DNA of 64,000 bases from Enterococcus montenegrensis (GCF_029983095.1 NZ_CP120467.1:2154501-2218500), one strand, 5' to 3'. Positions 36,540 to 46,579 are shown, counted from the first letter of the stretch. The notes: generated from the sequence alone by a model not told the origin. Program-made: numbers and translations.

Positions 36540-37469
36540 ATGAAAACGAAAAAAAGAAATGAACAGTTATTCCACAACTATTTTAAGGAGTGGGTGAGTC
36601 TTTATAAAGTTGGAGCAGTGAGAGAAGTGACTCTGCAGAAGTACCGCATGACTGAACAAAAACTAAGAGAGCTAGTTCCTGATTTAAAATTACGTGAACT
36701 TGATCGATATAGTTATCAACAAATATTAAATGACTACGCTCTTACCCATGAAAAACAAACAACCATGGACTTTCACCATCATTTAAAGGGCTCTATATTT
36801 GATGCGGTGGACGAAGGATTGCTACAACAAAATCCTACTCGAAAAGTTGTTATTAAAGGTAAGGTGCCTCGGGCAAAAAAGGCAAAATTTTTGAACCAAT
36901 TTGAAGTACAGCGTTTATTAAGAGAGTTGGACTTATCAAATGATATTAACTGGGATTGGTTTATATTATTGGTTATAAAAACAGGCCTTCGCTTTTCCGA
37001 AGCTTTAGCACTGACACCTGCAGATTTTGATTTCTCCATACAGAAAATCGTTATAAGTAAAACTTGGGATTACAAGAAAGCCAATGGATCTTTTCAGCCC
37101 ACCAAAAATGAGTCCTCTAATCGAAAAATTCAAATTGATTGGCAATTAGCCATGCAGTTTTCACAGCTCATTAAGTCAAAGGAGCAAGATAAACCCATTT
37201 TCATAAAGAATAGAGTGTTCAACTCTACGATTAATAATCGATTGAAAACTCTATGTCTTCAAGCTGATATTCCAATTATTACTGTACACAGTTTGAGACA
37301 CACTCATGCCTCCTTGCTTTTATTTGCAGGAGTTTCTATTGCCAGTGTAGCAAATCGATTGGGACATTCTAGTATGACAACTACCCAAGAAACATATCTT
37401 CATATTATTCAAGAATTGGAGAATCAAGACAACGATAAAATTATTCGCCATCTATCTATGTTGATGTAA
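36540..37469 (+). CDS. Tyrosine recombinase of the hsdS inversion locus
   Basis: This 309-residue integrase-fold protein has an N-terminal SAM-like/arm domain (about 10-105) and a catalytic domain (about 115-300). Catalytic residues by motif are Arg151 (KTGLRFSEAL), His250 and Arg253 (HSLRHTHA), His276 (RLGHSS) and the nucleophile Tyr286 (ETYLHI). GGAGG precedes the ATG. Its place between two inverted hsdS alleles matches the site-specific recombinases that shuffle type I specificity genes in streptococci and other Firmicutes. It is most likely dedicated to that inversion rather than to element integration. Confidence 0.9.
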   Translation: MKTKKRNEQLFHNYFKEWVSLYKVGAVREVTLQKYRMTEQKLRELVPDLKLRELDRYSYQQILNDYALTHEKQTTMDFHHHLKGSIFDAVDEGLLQQNPTRKVVIKGKVPRAKKAKFLNQFEVQRLLRELDLSNDINWDWFILLVIKTGLRFSEALALTPADFDFSIQKIVISKTWDYKKANGSFQPTKNESSNRKIQIDWQLAMQFSQLIKSKEQDKPIFIKNRVFNSTINNRLKTLCLQADIPIITVHSLRHTHASLLLFAGVSIASVANRLGHSSMTTTQETYLHIIQELENQDNDKIIRHLSMLM

Positions 37470-37473
37470 TAGG

Positions 37474-37512
37474 AAATCCCCACCTAGTTTCTCTTTGCTA
37501 GATGGGGATTTG
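37474..37512. terminator. Bidirectional terminator between recombinase and hsdS
   Basis: AAATCCCCACCTAG pairs with CTAGATGGGGATTT. It ends the recombinase gene (+) and the convergent hsdS transcript (-). Confidence 0.8.
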
Positions 37513-37514
37513 AT

Positions 37515-38729
37515 TTATATAAACAATTTTTGTAGATAAGATTTTTTTAAGGTAACTAGTTTATCCAGTTTTTCTTGACGAAGGATGATGATATCGTCTA
37601 ACTGCTTAAAAAAGCTACCGATTTTTTGTTGTTCTTCTTTTTGTGGATAAAGTAGGTTTACTTGTTTCAAATCAGAATTGTGCAGATGAACAACAGATTT
37701 TCCTTGTGCTCTTTTAGACATTTCTTTTTGTTGAGTTCCATTAGAAATCGTCAAAGCTAAAAAAGTTGAGTCAATTTTTTTGTTAGGTTTGATTATGTTT
37801 AAATCCCCACCTAAGATAATCCCTGACTTACCAACAACCGCTGCTCGAGAAATATCTTCTGACTTTTCCCCTGATGCAGGAACAATAACTTCGTTGCCTT
37901 CACTAACAACAGACTTATCTTTCTTTTCAACAAATGTATCTACACGATTAATTATAGTTTCATATTTTGTGTAAAGACGCCCATAGAGAATAATTGGAGA
38001 ACCTCTTTCAATTAAATCATTTTTTTTATATCCATTACCTTTTGAGAAGTTTGCTAAAGTGCCCAACTTACGCTGTTTCCACTCACTAATAAAATCATCA
38101 AACCGTAGCTCGGGAACTTTCTCATCACTTTTTGGAAACATTCTTTGTAGAAAGCCTTTCTTCATCTGCTTTAAAAGATCCAACTTACGCTGATGAAGGG
38201 TGATGGTATTATCTAAGTGTTTGAAAAAAACGCCAATTTTTTGTTGTTCATCAATAGCAGGTAATGAAATATCCGTATCAAGAATATTCTTATTATAAAG
38301 CCTTTTAATTGTACTTCCTTCAAGACCTTTCCATTTAACAACAGAATAAAACTGCTCTAAAAAAGAGTTATCAACCTGCTCGTCATGTTCAAGCCAAACT
38401 ATGTTGCTGTCTTGAAAATACTCATCTTTCCCTTGGTATACAACTGTCCTTCCAATACTTCCTGACGCAGAAATTAAGATGTCTCCAACTTTGGGATAAG
38501 GATACTTGTTTTTATATTCCTCAAATAATTCTCTTGAAATAAAAGAATCTGGACTTCCTCCGAAAGTTCCAATTTTGTAAAAAGGAACATCTCCAGAGTC
38601 ACTAGTTTGTTCCTTGAATATCCGACGATTCATCACAACAGAACCAACTTCCCCCAACTTACGCTGTTCCCAATCGTCTTTAAATCCTCTAAACCGCAGT
38701 ACAGGTACTTTTTTATTGTCTTCACTCAT
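37515..38729 (-). CDS. hsdS: Type I restriction-modification specificity subunit (HsdS), expressed allele
   Basis: This 404-residue DNA-recognition subunit has TRD1 (about 25-150), a central conserved helix (about 165-200, TITLHQRKLDLLKQMKKGF), TRD2 (about 215-350) and a C-terminal conserved helix (RQEKLDKLVTLKKSYLQKLF). Its start overlaps the hsdM stop by 4 bp (ATGA), so it is co-translated. Repeats IR1 and IR2 inside it match the silent allele at 35.3-36.5 kb in inverted order, so the expressed TRDs can be replaced by inversion. The target sequence cannot be predicted. Confidence 0.94.
   Translation of the reverse strand: MSEDNKKVPVLRFRGFKDDWEQRKLGEVGSVVMNRRIFKEQTSDSGDVPFYKIGTFGGSPDSFISRELFEEYKNKYPYPKVGDILISASGSIGRTVVYQGKDEYFQDSNIVWLEHDEQVDNSFLEQFYSVVKWKGLEGSTIKRLYNKNILDTDISLPAIDEQQKIGVFFKHLDNTITLHQRKLDLLKQMKKGFLQRMFPKSDEKVPELRFDDFISEWKQRKLGTLANFSKGNGYKKNDLIERGSPIILYGRLYTKYETIINRVDTFVEKKDKSVVSEGNEVIVPASGEKSEDISRAAVVGKSGIILGGDLNIIKPNKKIDSTFLALTISNGTQQKEMSKRAQGKSVVHLHNSDLKQVNLLYPQKEEQQKIGSFFKQLDDIIILRQEKLDKLVTLKKSYLQKLFI
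38149..38207. repeat. Inverted repeat IR2, copy in active hsdS
   Basis: Partner of the 59-bp segment at 35843-35901, in opposite orientation, with three mismatches. Confidence 0.88.
38656..38675. repeat. Inverted repeat IR1, copy in active hsdS
   Basis: Exact inverted partner of 35345-35364, at the boundary between the fixed N-terminal codons and TRD1. Confidence 0.9.
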
Positions 38730-40318
38730 TTAAATACCGCCTTTGTTGCTTCGATTATTGCTTTTGTTTCTGGAGTTTCTGCAAGTTCATCTAGCATTGA
38801 AAGAAACTCTTGCTCTGTTTTTTTTATTTCTGAATTTAGGGAAACCAATTCATTACTTAGTTCAATCATATCAATTGGTTCCTCCTCTTCGAAAGTATCG
38901 ACATAACGAGGAATATTTAGGTTATAGTCATTTTCTTTTATCTCTTCTAGTGTTGCTACGTGAGAGAATTTTTCAATTTCTTTTCGCTCTACCACAGCTT
39001 CAACAATATTTGTAATATCTTCTGGACGTAGTCGATTTTGTTTTTTTAATTTTTCATATCGCTCACTTGCATCGACAAACAGCACATCTGACTCTACTCG
39101 GTTTTTACTTAAAATCAATACGCAGACCGGAATTGATGTATTTAAAAACATCTTATCTGGAAACCCGATAATCGTTTCGATTTGATGCTTTTCAAGTAAT
39201 GCTTTCCGAATACGGCCTTCTGCTGCTCCTCTGAATAAAACCCCATGTGGTAGCACAATAGCCATCTTGCCGTCATCTTCCAAGTGATACAAACAATGCA
39301 AGAGAAAGGCATAATCTGCTTTCGTTTTTGGCGCTACCCCATATTCACGCCAACGAGGATCATCTTCACGATCTTTACTATTCCAATGTGCAGAATAAGG
39401 CGGATTCGCCATAACGGCATCAAATAAACGAGGACTGTCTTTCCCATCAACAATCCCATCTGGCCAGTCGCTTTTGAGCGTGTCCGCATGATTAATAAAA
39501 ATATCGTTATACTCTACACCATGCATCATTAAATTCATGCGTGCTAAACGAAATGGTGTGGCATCTTTTTCTTGTCCATAGTATTTGATCATGCCTCGTT
39601 TATCTGAATTTTTCATATAACTTGCCGTTGTCAGTAAGAGGGAACCTGATCCAACTGTCGGATCGTAGATAGAAAAACGCTCTTTATCTTCTCTACCATG
39701 GGTTAAAATTTGCGCCATAACGGCAGAAATCTCTTGAGGTGTATAATATTGTCCCATATCCGAAGCTAAAACTGTTGCAAATTGAGCAACTAAATATTCG
39801 TAAATATCAGAAACGGTATCATCACTAGCTGATAAGTCAAATTCAGGGGTGGAAAGCAAATCAATCATTGAAATCATCACACTGGCTCTGGCTTGCGCGT
39901 TAGCTCCAAGATCGGCGCTATCAAAGCGCATTCCATCAAAAATACCTTCAAAATCACGTTTAGCATCCGGTGCAATCTGCTGATTAAAATGACCAAATGT
40001 TTCAGACATCATCCCAATACTAAACTGATCCTCATCAATTGCTTTTTTCCAATCTACAAAAAAATCTCCTGGTTGGATAGCATAGCCTAGATTTTTCCCC
40101 ATATAGGACAATGATTTAACAGAATCTTGCGCGTAGATACTTTCCCAGGTTTCGTTTCTACGTAGTGTACTTTCTAGCCATCGCATTGCCTTTTCGGAAA
40201 GATATTTATAAAATAAAATGCCAAATATATAATCTTTATACGCTGTTAACCCTATTTGACCACGCGTCTGGTTCAACATCGCCCACATTTTTGTCTTTTG
40301 TTCATTTGAAAGAGCCAT
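38726..40318 (-). CDS. hsdM: Type I restriction-modification methyltransferase subunit (HsdM)
   Basis: This 530-residue N6-adenine methyltransferase has an N-terminal helical domain (about 5-160). The SAM-binding motif is YDPTVGSGSLLL (about 217-228), and the catalytic NPPYS lies near residue 307. MAIVLPHGVLFRG is a further conserved block. It forms M2S with HsdS and R2M2S with HsdR. It overlaps hsdS by 4 bp and starts 22 bp after hsdR. AGGAG precedes the ATG. Length and motifs are complete. Confidence 0.97.
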   Translation of the reverse strand: MALSNEQKTKMWAMLNQTRGQIGLTAYKDYIFGILFYKYLSEKAMRWLESTLRRNETWESIYAQDSVKSLSYMGKNLGYAIQPGDFFVDWKKAIDEDQFSIGMMSETFGHFNQQIAPDAKRDFEGIFDGMRFDSADLGANAQARASVMISMIDLLSTPEFDLSASDDTVSDIYEYLVAQFATVLASDMGQYYTPQEISAVMAQILTHGREDKERFSIYDPTVGSGSLLLTTASYMKNSDKRGMIKYYGQEKDATPFRLARMNLMMHGVEYNDIFINHADTLKSDWPDGIVDGKDSPRLFDAVMANPPYSAHWNSKDREDDPRWREYGVAPKTKADYAFLLHCLYHLEDDGKMAIVLPHGVLFRGAAEGRIRKALLEKHQIETIIGFPDKMFLNTSIPVCVLILSKNRVESDVLFVDASERYEKLKKQNRLRPEDITNIVEAVVERKEIEKFSHVATLEEIKENDYNLNIPRYVDTFEEEEPIDMIELSNELVSLNSEIKKTEQEFLSMLDELAETPETKAIIEATKAVFK

Positions 40319-40340
40319 TTATTTCTCCTACCTTTTCTAT

Positions 40341-43331
40341 TTATAATGAGTTGAAAAACTCCATTAAAGATTCTTCAAAATCCGATGCTTCAAAAAAGCC
40401 TATATCTTCCTTCTCTTCAACTTTATGCACCAAATCTGCTAAAGATGGATTGTCAATTAGCGTATGCCCGGGTAAATAAAGATCGTAAGCCTCCATTATC
40501 ATATTGCCGTTTACATTTCTATCAGCTGCCCACCGACGAATTTCTAATTCACGGCGCTCAGAGCGATAGCGCTTGCGTGTTTCTTGTAAAGATTCGGTTG
40601 TAAAATGTTGCTTAATTTCACCAGATTCAATATCCTCAACAATTTCGTTGATCTCTTTTCTATTCTCCTCATTCATTGGAAGAATATGCTTATCAATTGC
40701 TTCTTTATTTTTGTCACTTTTCTCATCAATAAAGGCATTTAAGAGCTCCACTAACATGTCATAATCAATGATTTCATGGTGATAGAATTCGATTCCGATT
40801 TTTATTTCTGTCAAATCAGGGCGATCTTCGGGAGGAAGTTTTTCTCGAGCATCATTTATTCTTGCTTGCAAAGCACCGAACTCTTCGCTACTGGAAATAT
40901 CTAACCGTACCTTTTCACCAGTAAACTCATTATTCTGATCCATCACATTCAATTCGCTACCTAGCTCATAACCTTGTTGTACAAGCTGTTGAATTTTATT
41001 CTGCGTCTTCAACCCCAGCGTAACAAACTCTATCAAGTTAAGGTGTCCTCGTGGAATTTGACTAAAGTCCGGTTCAGCAAGCTCTTTTAATCTTGCTACT
41101 GGTTCTTCTAAATCAATAATCTGCAAACTTTGTGGTTTTGCCAGAATATTGTCATCCTCCAACTCTTTTGATTTCAAGTCTTTTGTTTCAGCTTCTGCCT
41201 CTTGTAGCGTATCATTTCCGCCTTTAGTATAAATTCGCAGAGCATTTTCGACATAATCTCGCATCTCGTCCCCTTGGCGGTAAAAACGTACTTTTCCATA
41301 GGGCTTACTATTAATATCGTAAACTCGGTTTGTGCGAGACATCGCCTGAATTAGCATACCTTCCTTAAGCATTTTGTCCATATAGATCATATTCACATAC
41401 TTGGAGTCAAATCCCGTCAGTAATTGATCTGAAACAATCACCAAATCAAGACGCTCTTCTTCTTTCCCTTGATTATAGGGCTGTTTACGTGCTAATCGTT
41501 TGGTGATATCCAGCATATACGCCCTTGCCGGATCTTTGGCATCTAATATACTGGGCATATTGAACTTTTCTACATACTCTCTTATTGCTTTCTTCAGTGA
41601 CTCATTCAGTTCTTTTGTCCCATGTTCATTGGACTCGTCCCGTGAAAAAGTCATCGCAATATTGAGATGAGGCGCCTTATCTTTAAAAATGTTGTAATAG
41701 TGAACAACAGCTTGCTTGCCTGAAACTGCTAACATCGCCTGAAATTCATTCTCTTTACGTTGCCCGGCAAATAATGCCCCACCAGAAGTCTTTTTCCAAT
41801 TCGTCAATATATCCTCTACTACCTGCTGCCGATAGACATCACTTTGATAGACTGCCTTTTCATATTCATCTTCAGAAAATTCATTTGAAGAGTGTTCCAC
41901 TACCCAATGCGGTTTGAAATACGTGACATCAAAGCCGAGCACATTCCCATCACCTATCGCATCCTTAATGGTATATGTATGCAATCTTTTCCCAAAGATA
42001 TCATGTGTCGAAATATCACGAGTTGTTTTAACATCGTTAATCTCATCACTATAGAAGTTAGGTGTACCAGTAAATCCAAACCAAGTTGTATTTTTGAAAG
42101 CATCCTTAATAAGTTTTACGGAATCTCCACTCGCACTACGATGAGCTTCGTCCATGATAATGACGTTCCAGTCATCATTTTTCAGTCCATTTTTTACAGC
42201 TTTGGCTAATCCTTGCACAGAAATCAGTAGAATTTTTGATGTTCCTTTGCTTCTTAATTCTTTTCGTAGTTCATGTCCGTTGACTTTCTTTATGCGTTCT
42301 CGAATATGGATGTACGCATAGTTTTTAAAATTTTCTAATGTCTGATCAACTAAGTCCACTCGATCAACAATGAAGAGTACATTCCGAATTTTGGGGGATG
42401 AGGCCAATAACTGTGCTACTTTAAAAGAAGTAACGGTTTTTCCCGATCCCGTTGTATGCCAGATATAGCCTCCCTCTTTTTTAATAACACCATCATTTTC
42501 CATTTCTCTAACTCGCTGAATGATTTCCCGTGTTGCTTGAATTTGATAACTTCTCATAACCATTAAGTTTTTGTTAGATATATCCGGAATCATATTCACG
42601 GTTACTAGACGGTGAAGAGTGGGAATACCCATGACTTGTTGGGCAAATTCAAATGCATCGGTAATGTCTTTATTTCTTTCATCACGCCAGCCAAAAACAT
42701 ATGTTTTATTGTAATGTTCAATTGAGCTTGGTCGGGCGAAATAGTGGGCAGAATGCTGGCTCAGAATAAATTGAACTTGTACAAATACGAAAAGTCCTCG
42801 GTAAAGACCATCGGCTTCATATCCTTTAAGCTGTTCAAACGCATTCCATTGATTTTGTAAGTGCTCATCTTTTTCTTCCACATGCGCAACAGGAATACCG
42901 TTTATCAATAATGCAACATCTATGATTCGTTTACTTGCTAGGCTGTCTGATAAATTTGTAAAAGAAATTTGACTAACTACCTCATATCTTGAACGCCCAC
43001 CAGCCACATCATCTTCATAAAAAACCTCTACTTCAAGACTAGAACCATCATCACGCGTGATTGGAATCGAACCCACTCCTCCCGCACCAACTAATAAAAG
43101 TTGTGCATCATAAGGTGTCCTAACTTCTCGTACGCGTTGCATTATTAAACCAAATTCAATATCTGATAAAGGTTTCCCACTTAGTTTAGGTGCGTTCAAC
43201 TCATTAAGAACTTTTCGCCAATTATCTACCAGCTTTTCGAGTTTACAACCTGACAAATCTTTCCGATACTTCCAGCCTAAATCCTCTAGCTTATTAATCA
43301 AAGCTGCTTCAAATTTTGCTTCAGCCATCAT
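40341..43331 (-). CDS. hsdR: Type I restriction endonuclease subunit (HsdR)
   Basis: This 996-residue motor nuclease has an N-terminal PD-(D/E)XK nuclease region (around residues 85-160, including LLINGIPVAHVEEKD). The SF2 translocase follows, with Walker A WHTTGSGKT (about 294-302), DEAH box IIMDEAHRS (about 390-398), GFTGTP and motif VI SRTNR. The C-terminal 250 residues are helical, for M2S binding. GGAAAGGT precedes the tandem ATGATG start. It is the first gene of the hsdR-hsdM-hsdS operon. No disruption is seen, so the system should be restriction-competent. Confidence 0.96.
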   Translation of the reverse strand: MMAEAKFEAALINKLEDLGWKYRKDLSGCKLEKLVDNWRKVLNELNAPKLSGKPLSDIEFGLIMQRVREVRTPYDAQLLLVGAGGVGSIPITRDDGSSLEVEVFYEDDVAGGRSRYEVVSQISFTNLSDSLASKRIIDVALLINGIPVAHVEEKDEHLQNQWNAFEQLKGYEADGLYRGLFVFVQVQFILSQHSAHYFARPSSIEHYNKTYVFGWRDERNKDITDAFEFAQQVMGIPTLHRLVTVNMIPDISNKNLMVMRSYQIQATREIIQRVREMENDGVIKKEGGYIWHTTGSGKTVTSFKVAQLLASSPKIRNVLFIVDRVDLVDQTLENFKNYAYIHIRERIKKVNGHELRKELRSKGTSKILLISVQGLAKAVKNGLKNDDWNVIIMDEAHRSASGDSVKLIKDAFKNTTWFGFTGTPNFYSDEINDVKTTRDISTHDIFGKRLHTYTIKDAIGDGNVLGFDVTYFKPHWVVEHSSNEFSEDEYEKAVYQSDVYRQQVVEDILTNWKKTSGGALFAGQRKENEFQAMLAVSGKQAVVHYYNIFKDKAPHLNIAMTFSRDESNEHGTKELNESLKKAIREYVEKFNMPSILDAKDPARAYMLDITKRLARKQPYNQGKEEERLDLVIVSDQLLTGFDSKYVNMIYMDKMLKEGMLIQAMSRTNRVYDINSKPYGKVRFYRQGDEMRDYVENALRIYTKGGNDTLQEAEAETKDLKSKELEDDNILAKPQSLQIIDLEEPVARLKELAEPDFSQIPRGHLNLIEFVTLGLKTQNKIQQLVQQGYELGSELNVMDQNNEFTGEKVRLDISSSEEFGALQARINDAREKLPPEDRPDLTEIKIGIEFYHHEIIDYDMLVELLNAFIDEKSDKNKEAIDKHILPMNEENRKEINEIVEDIESGEIKQHFTTESLQETRKRYRSERRELEIRRWAADRNVNGNMIMEAYDLYLPGHTLIDNPSLADLVHKVEEKEDIGFFEASDFEESLMEFFNSL

Positions 43332-43531
43332 ACCTTTCCTTCCCTTAGTAAATTTTATGTACGTTAGAAATTACTTTACAGCTCTATTCATTTAAACTTT
43401 CACTGTTTTCAAGCGTAAGTATGTTGATATCATTATTATACCATTAAGAAAAAACTAGGTGATAGAAACTATATGTGTGTAGAAAAGTACCCATCCCCCG
43501 TGAAAAGGGTAGATTTTCCCTTTCATTCTCC

Positions 43532-43744
43532 TTAACTTAGTTTATGATAAGTTAAAAATTGGTTAATTGCTTTAGAATTAACCGTATCCTGACTATTATA
43601 TAAAATCGTAATCAAATAATTATTGTAATTTTTAATTTCATGTTCAAAGGAATTGAAAGATTCAATTGCTGATTCTATATCAAATTTATTATCCGCAAGT
43701 CGTAATCGATTGGCTAGACTGGATTTAACAAAAGATATCGATGA
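43532..43744 (-). pseudogene. C-terminal stub of a replication-initiator-like protein (RepA/DUF6017-like)
   Basis: The minus-strand frame ending at 43532 reads ..SAIESFNSFEHEIKNYNN followed by YLITILYNSQDTVNSKAIN. This recalls the C-terminal DUF6017 segment of Gram-positive RepA-type initiators (IKNxxxYLxxxLYNA). The frame opens at 43783, but its first residues are antisense to an integrase stub, so the homologous part probably stops near 43745. It is likely a plasmid or ICE remnant. Identification is tentative. Confidence 0.4.
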
Positions 43745-43939
43745 AACTTCAAATTTACTCCACATGGTTTTCGGCATACACACTGTAGTCTATTGTTTGA
43801 AAGTGGCGCTTCGACAAAAGAGGTACAGGAAAGATTAGGCCATAAAGATATCAAAACAACCATGAATATCTATGCTCATGTTACCCCTCAATTGATCAAA
43901 GAAACTGGCGACAGATTTGCTAAATTTATGGGAGAATAA
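43745..43939 (+). pseudogene. C-terminal stub of a phage/ICE tyrosine integrase
   Basis: Sixty-four codons read FTPHGFRHTHCSLLFESGAS, then EVQERLGHKDIKTTMNIYAH, and end in TAA at 43939. The HxxR, LGH and MNIY catalytic motifs are all present, but everything N-terminal of the first HxxR box, including the first catalytic Arg, is missing. A stop codon lies immediately upstream. It is the end of a phage- or ICE-type integrase, unrelated in sequence to the hsdS recombinase. A terminator follows. Confidence 0.85.
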
Positions 43940-43990
43940 TCCTCAACGTAGCCAAAAGAGTACCCAAAGTAAAAAAGAGTCAAATAAAAA

Positions 43991-44024
43991 AGCTCGAAAC
44001 GCTGTAATATCAACGTTTCGAGCA
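43991..44024 (+). terminator. Terminator after the integrase stub
   Basis: GCTCGAAACG and CGTTTCGAGC form a perfect 10-bp stem preceded by A6. The 3' side is not a clean T run, so termination may work better in the minus direction. Confidence 0.6.
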
Positions 44025-44331
44025 AGCATTTCAGTATTACCCCACAGACCCTTCCAGCAAAAGGTTAGCTTTTCCTAAAGTCTCTAACGGATTCTAAACG
44101 TTGATATAACAGCATTTCGTTTTTCTAGTAAATACTGTTGTATCCCGTTAATTTTTATCAATTGTAGTTAGTTTTGAGTTAGTTTCAAACTGTTTCAACT
44201 AGAAAAATATGGATATTTTGGATAATTTTAGTAAGAAAATTGCGAGCTGGAACGAATACTAAAATTACTGATACTATTTATAAAAAAACGAACTTCACTT
44301 TTTATTTCTAACACTTAGGAGTGATACAATT
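44025..44331. other. Gene-free AT-rich stretch after the integrase stub
   Basis: About 300 bp with no ORF or recognised motif. Because it follows the end of an integrase gene it is where an attachment site would be expected, but I can see no pair of direct repeats to define one. Confidence 0.4.
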
Positions 44332-44883
44332 TTAAAGTTTATTGTGTCTTTTTAAGTACTCTGATAGAAGTAAAACTTCCAGAGCACCATCAGAAGCTTT
44401 GTCTACAATAAAATATTGATTTTTATTATCAGGAGTATTGTTAGCAATTTTATGCGCCATAATTAGAGCGTCTATATATTTTTCAACTTCTTCTGAAGAA
44501 AGCTCTTGATCAATAGATGCAATGATTTCTCCTGCATCAGTTTTAACCTTAATAACAGCGTTTACGGGCTCCGGATCTTTATTGGCACGTAAAAGTTTAA
44601 CATTACTATTCCTAATTTTTTTTACTATAATAACTAAGCTATTTTTTAGAACATCGTAGGCTGCGGGCATTAATACCCCTCCAACTAACATATTGAATAA
44701 GTTGTTGTTTAATATGATCTCAATTCCGTCAAATATAGAATTTTTAATACCACGCTCCTCTAAGAAAAAGAGTTCTATATTGTTTTCTTCAAAATTTTGT
44801 TTTAATTCTGTTCTCTCCTCTGGAGTGAAGAACATATAACTATTTATCAAGATCATCCCATTAGAATTTAACATTTTTTCCAT
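44332..44883 (-). CDS. Protein of unknown function, one hydrophobic segment (183 aa)
   Basis: This 183-residue protein has a single hydrophobic stretch (about 62-90, MLVGGVLMPAAYDVLKN..VIIVKKI), then a soluble C-terminal domain of about 90 residues that looks alpha/beta. The frame is closed and AT content matches neighbours. AAAGAGAG lies upstream of the ATG. It sits between an integrase stub and a broken ApeA-like defence gene. No family is recognised; effector of a small defence pair is possible but not shown. Confidence 0.6.
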   Translation of the reverse strand: MEKMLNSNGMILINSYMFFTPEERTELKQNFEENNIELFFLEERGIKNSIFDGIEIILNNNLFNMLVGGVLMPAAYDVLKNSLVIIVKKIRNSNVKLLRANKDPEPVNAVIKVKTDAGEIIASIDQELSSEEVEKYIDALIMAHKIANNTPDNKNQYFIVDKASDGALEVLLLSEYLKRHNKL

Positions 44884-45157
44884 AAGTACTACACTCTCTT
44901 TCCTTGGCTAAAATTTATTTTTTATTCTTGCCAACATCTTCTATTTTTAACTACTTAGAAAATAAAGATGGCTATTAATATTCAATCTTAACCTTGTATA
45001 TTATTGAATTTCTGATTCAAGAAGTTTATCTGACTTATCTGAAAAAATAATACCATCTATTGACTAATAATATACCACAAAAAATATTATGTCAGTAGCC
45101 GTTAGATAACAAAAGCAGTATACTAAGCTTATCATATAAACAAGGAGCTTATACAAA

Positions 45158-46579
45158 ATGAAGAAATATGACAGCAAAGTAACGATGCTAGAAGATTTTG
45201 AAATGAGAGGTTTATGGTACTTACCTGAATCAGATTTAGATAATGGAATTTACGGAACTTTAACCTTTACTCATAGTATAATTTCATTAAAATTAATGGG
45301 TAATTTTGTAGACTTCCATGATCATAAAAATTCAGTCGATGATAGTGTAATCTGCGGTTTTTCTGAAAATGGCAAATATGTATATTTAGATAGTTGCTTC
45401 ATTACTAAACAAACTAATAATATGCCTGGTATTGGAATGTCTGAATATCAAGTAAACTCCTTATTTATTTCATCCAAACCAATTTCGTTAATTGATGATT
45501 TAAATGTCACAAAATTTGCTTTTTCTTTTGACTCATATGAAAGTTGGGACAAAAGTTCTCCCATTGAAATATTTATGAATACAGCAGAAAAATCTGAATC
45601 TGTAAACTATTCTCAGGAAAGTCTAAAATCAATTGAAAACTCATATCTAATAGAGAATGATACCATGGAATTTTTCAAAAAAGCTGTAGTAACACGTAGG
45701 CATATTGATGGATTTACAAAATTAGAAATCTCTCTAAAAAACATTTTGAAATAAAAATTTTAAACAACAGCGTATTTTCTTTTGATAATTTAAAGGATAG
45801 TTTACTTAAAATCAATAATTTTTATTCAATATTTTGGGGACAAAGACTAAATAATAAGCTCTTAAAAATATTTACAGATTCACAAGAGATTTCTGTTTTT
45901 TTGTACAAAGAATAGCGAACTCGAAAAAAACGGTTTTAGATTACGAAAATATTCATGAATCAATTGAAACAATTTTTCATAAGTTTGAGAAAGAATATGA
46001 TTCTTTACAAGTTATTTTGAATACTCGAGCAAATCAGTCTTTTAAGAACGGGTTCGACTCTGATACATTTATAGATACATCCAAAAACTTAGAAGTATTT
46101 GCAAGACAATATTTAAATACAAATCCTGAGTTACCAACTAATTATGAAGAAATTAAAAATGAATTATTTGATATTTTGGAGCTAAAACTAGATCAAAATA
46201 TCATTAACCAATCTGATTATCAATTTTTTGAAAATAAAATAAATTTTGTAGGAGAAAGAGCTCTCCGTTGGAAAATAACAAATTGTATAAAGTTACTTCC
46301 CGAAGAACTACTAATAAAATTATTTGGCTCAGAAAAAGAAGCAAAACAATTAATAATTTCTGTAGATCTATAGCCGATACAAGAAACTATCTAACACACG
46401 GAGATTCATTAAGTAAATATGAATTAGCTATTACCAATGCAAGAGATTTATATTACGTAACTTTGAAATTACAATGCATTTTAGATGTTCTTATACTAAA
46501 AAAGTTAGATTTAGATGATTTAACAATTGTAAAAAGCATCTCTAAATACGACGGCCCATATCAGTCTCTTTTCTATTAA
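45158..46579 (+). pseudogene. apeA: ApeA-like HEPN anti-phage gene, frameshifted at three points
   Basis: The first frame (45158-45754, AAGGAG upstream) matches the ApeA N-terminal domain (RGLWYLPESDLDNGIYGTLTF). Coding sense continues in a second frame (about 45760-45913), a third (about 45925-46373) and a fourth (to 46579). The last carries the HEPN RNase motif RNYLTH (R-x4-H) near 46382-46399. Each step shifts the frame by the equivalent of one lost base, beside A or T runs. An intact product would have about 473 residues. ApeA is a known abortive-infection defence protein. Either the gene is dead or the read has indels. Confidence 0.75.

Noticed and set aside
36540..37469. Recombinase as the integrase of the conjugative element
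   Set aside because: It is bracketed by inverted hsdS copies and far from the transfer genes, which fits a dedicated specificity invertase better.
43653..43838. Plus-strand ORF of 61 codons overlapping the integrase stub
   Set aside because: It is in a different frame from the integrase motifs and antisense to the replication-protein stub.
43940..44331. Attachment site of the lost element
   Set aside because: The position is suggestive, but no matching direct repeat could be identified by eye.
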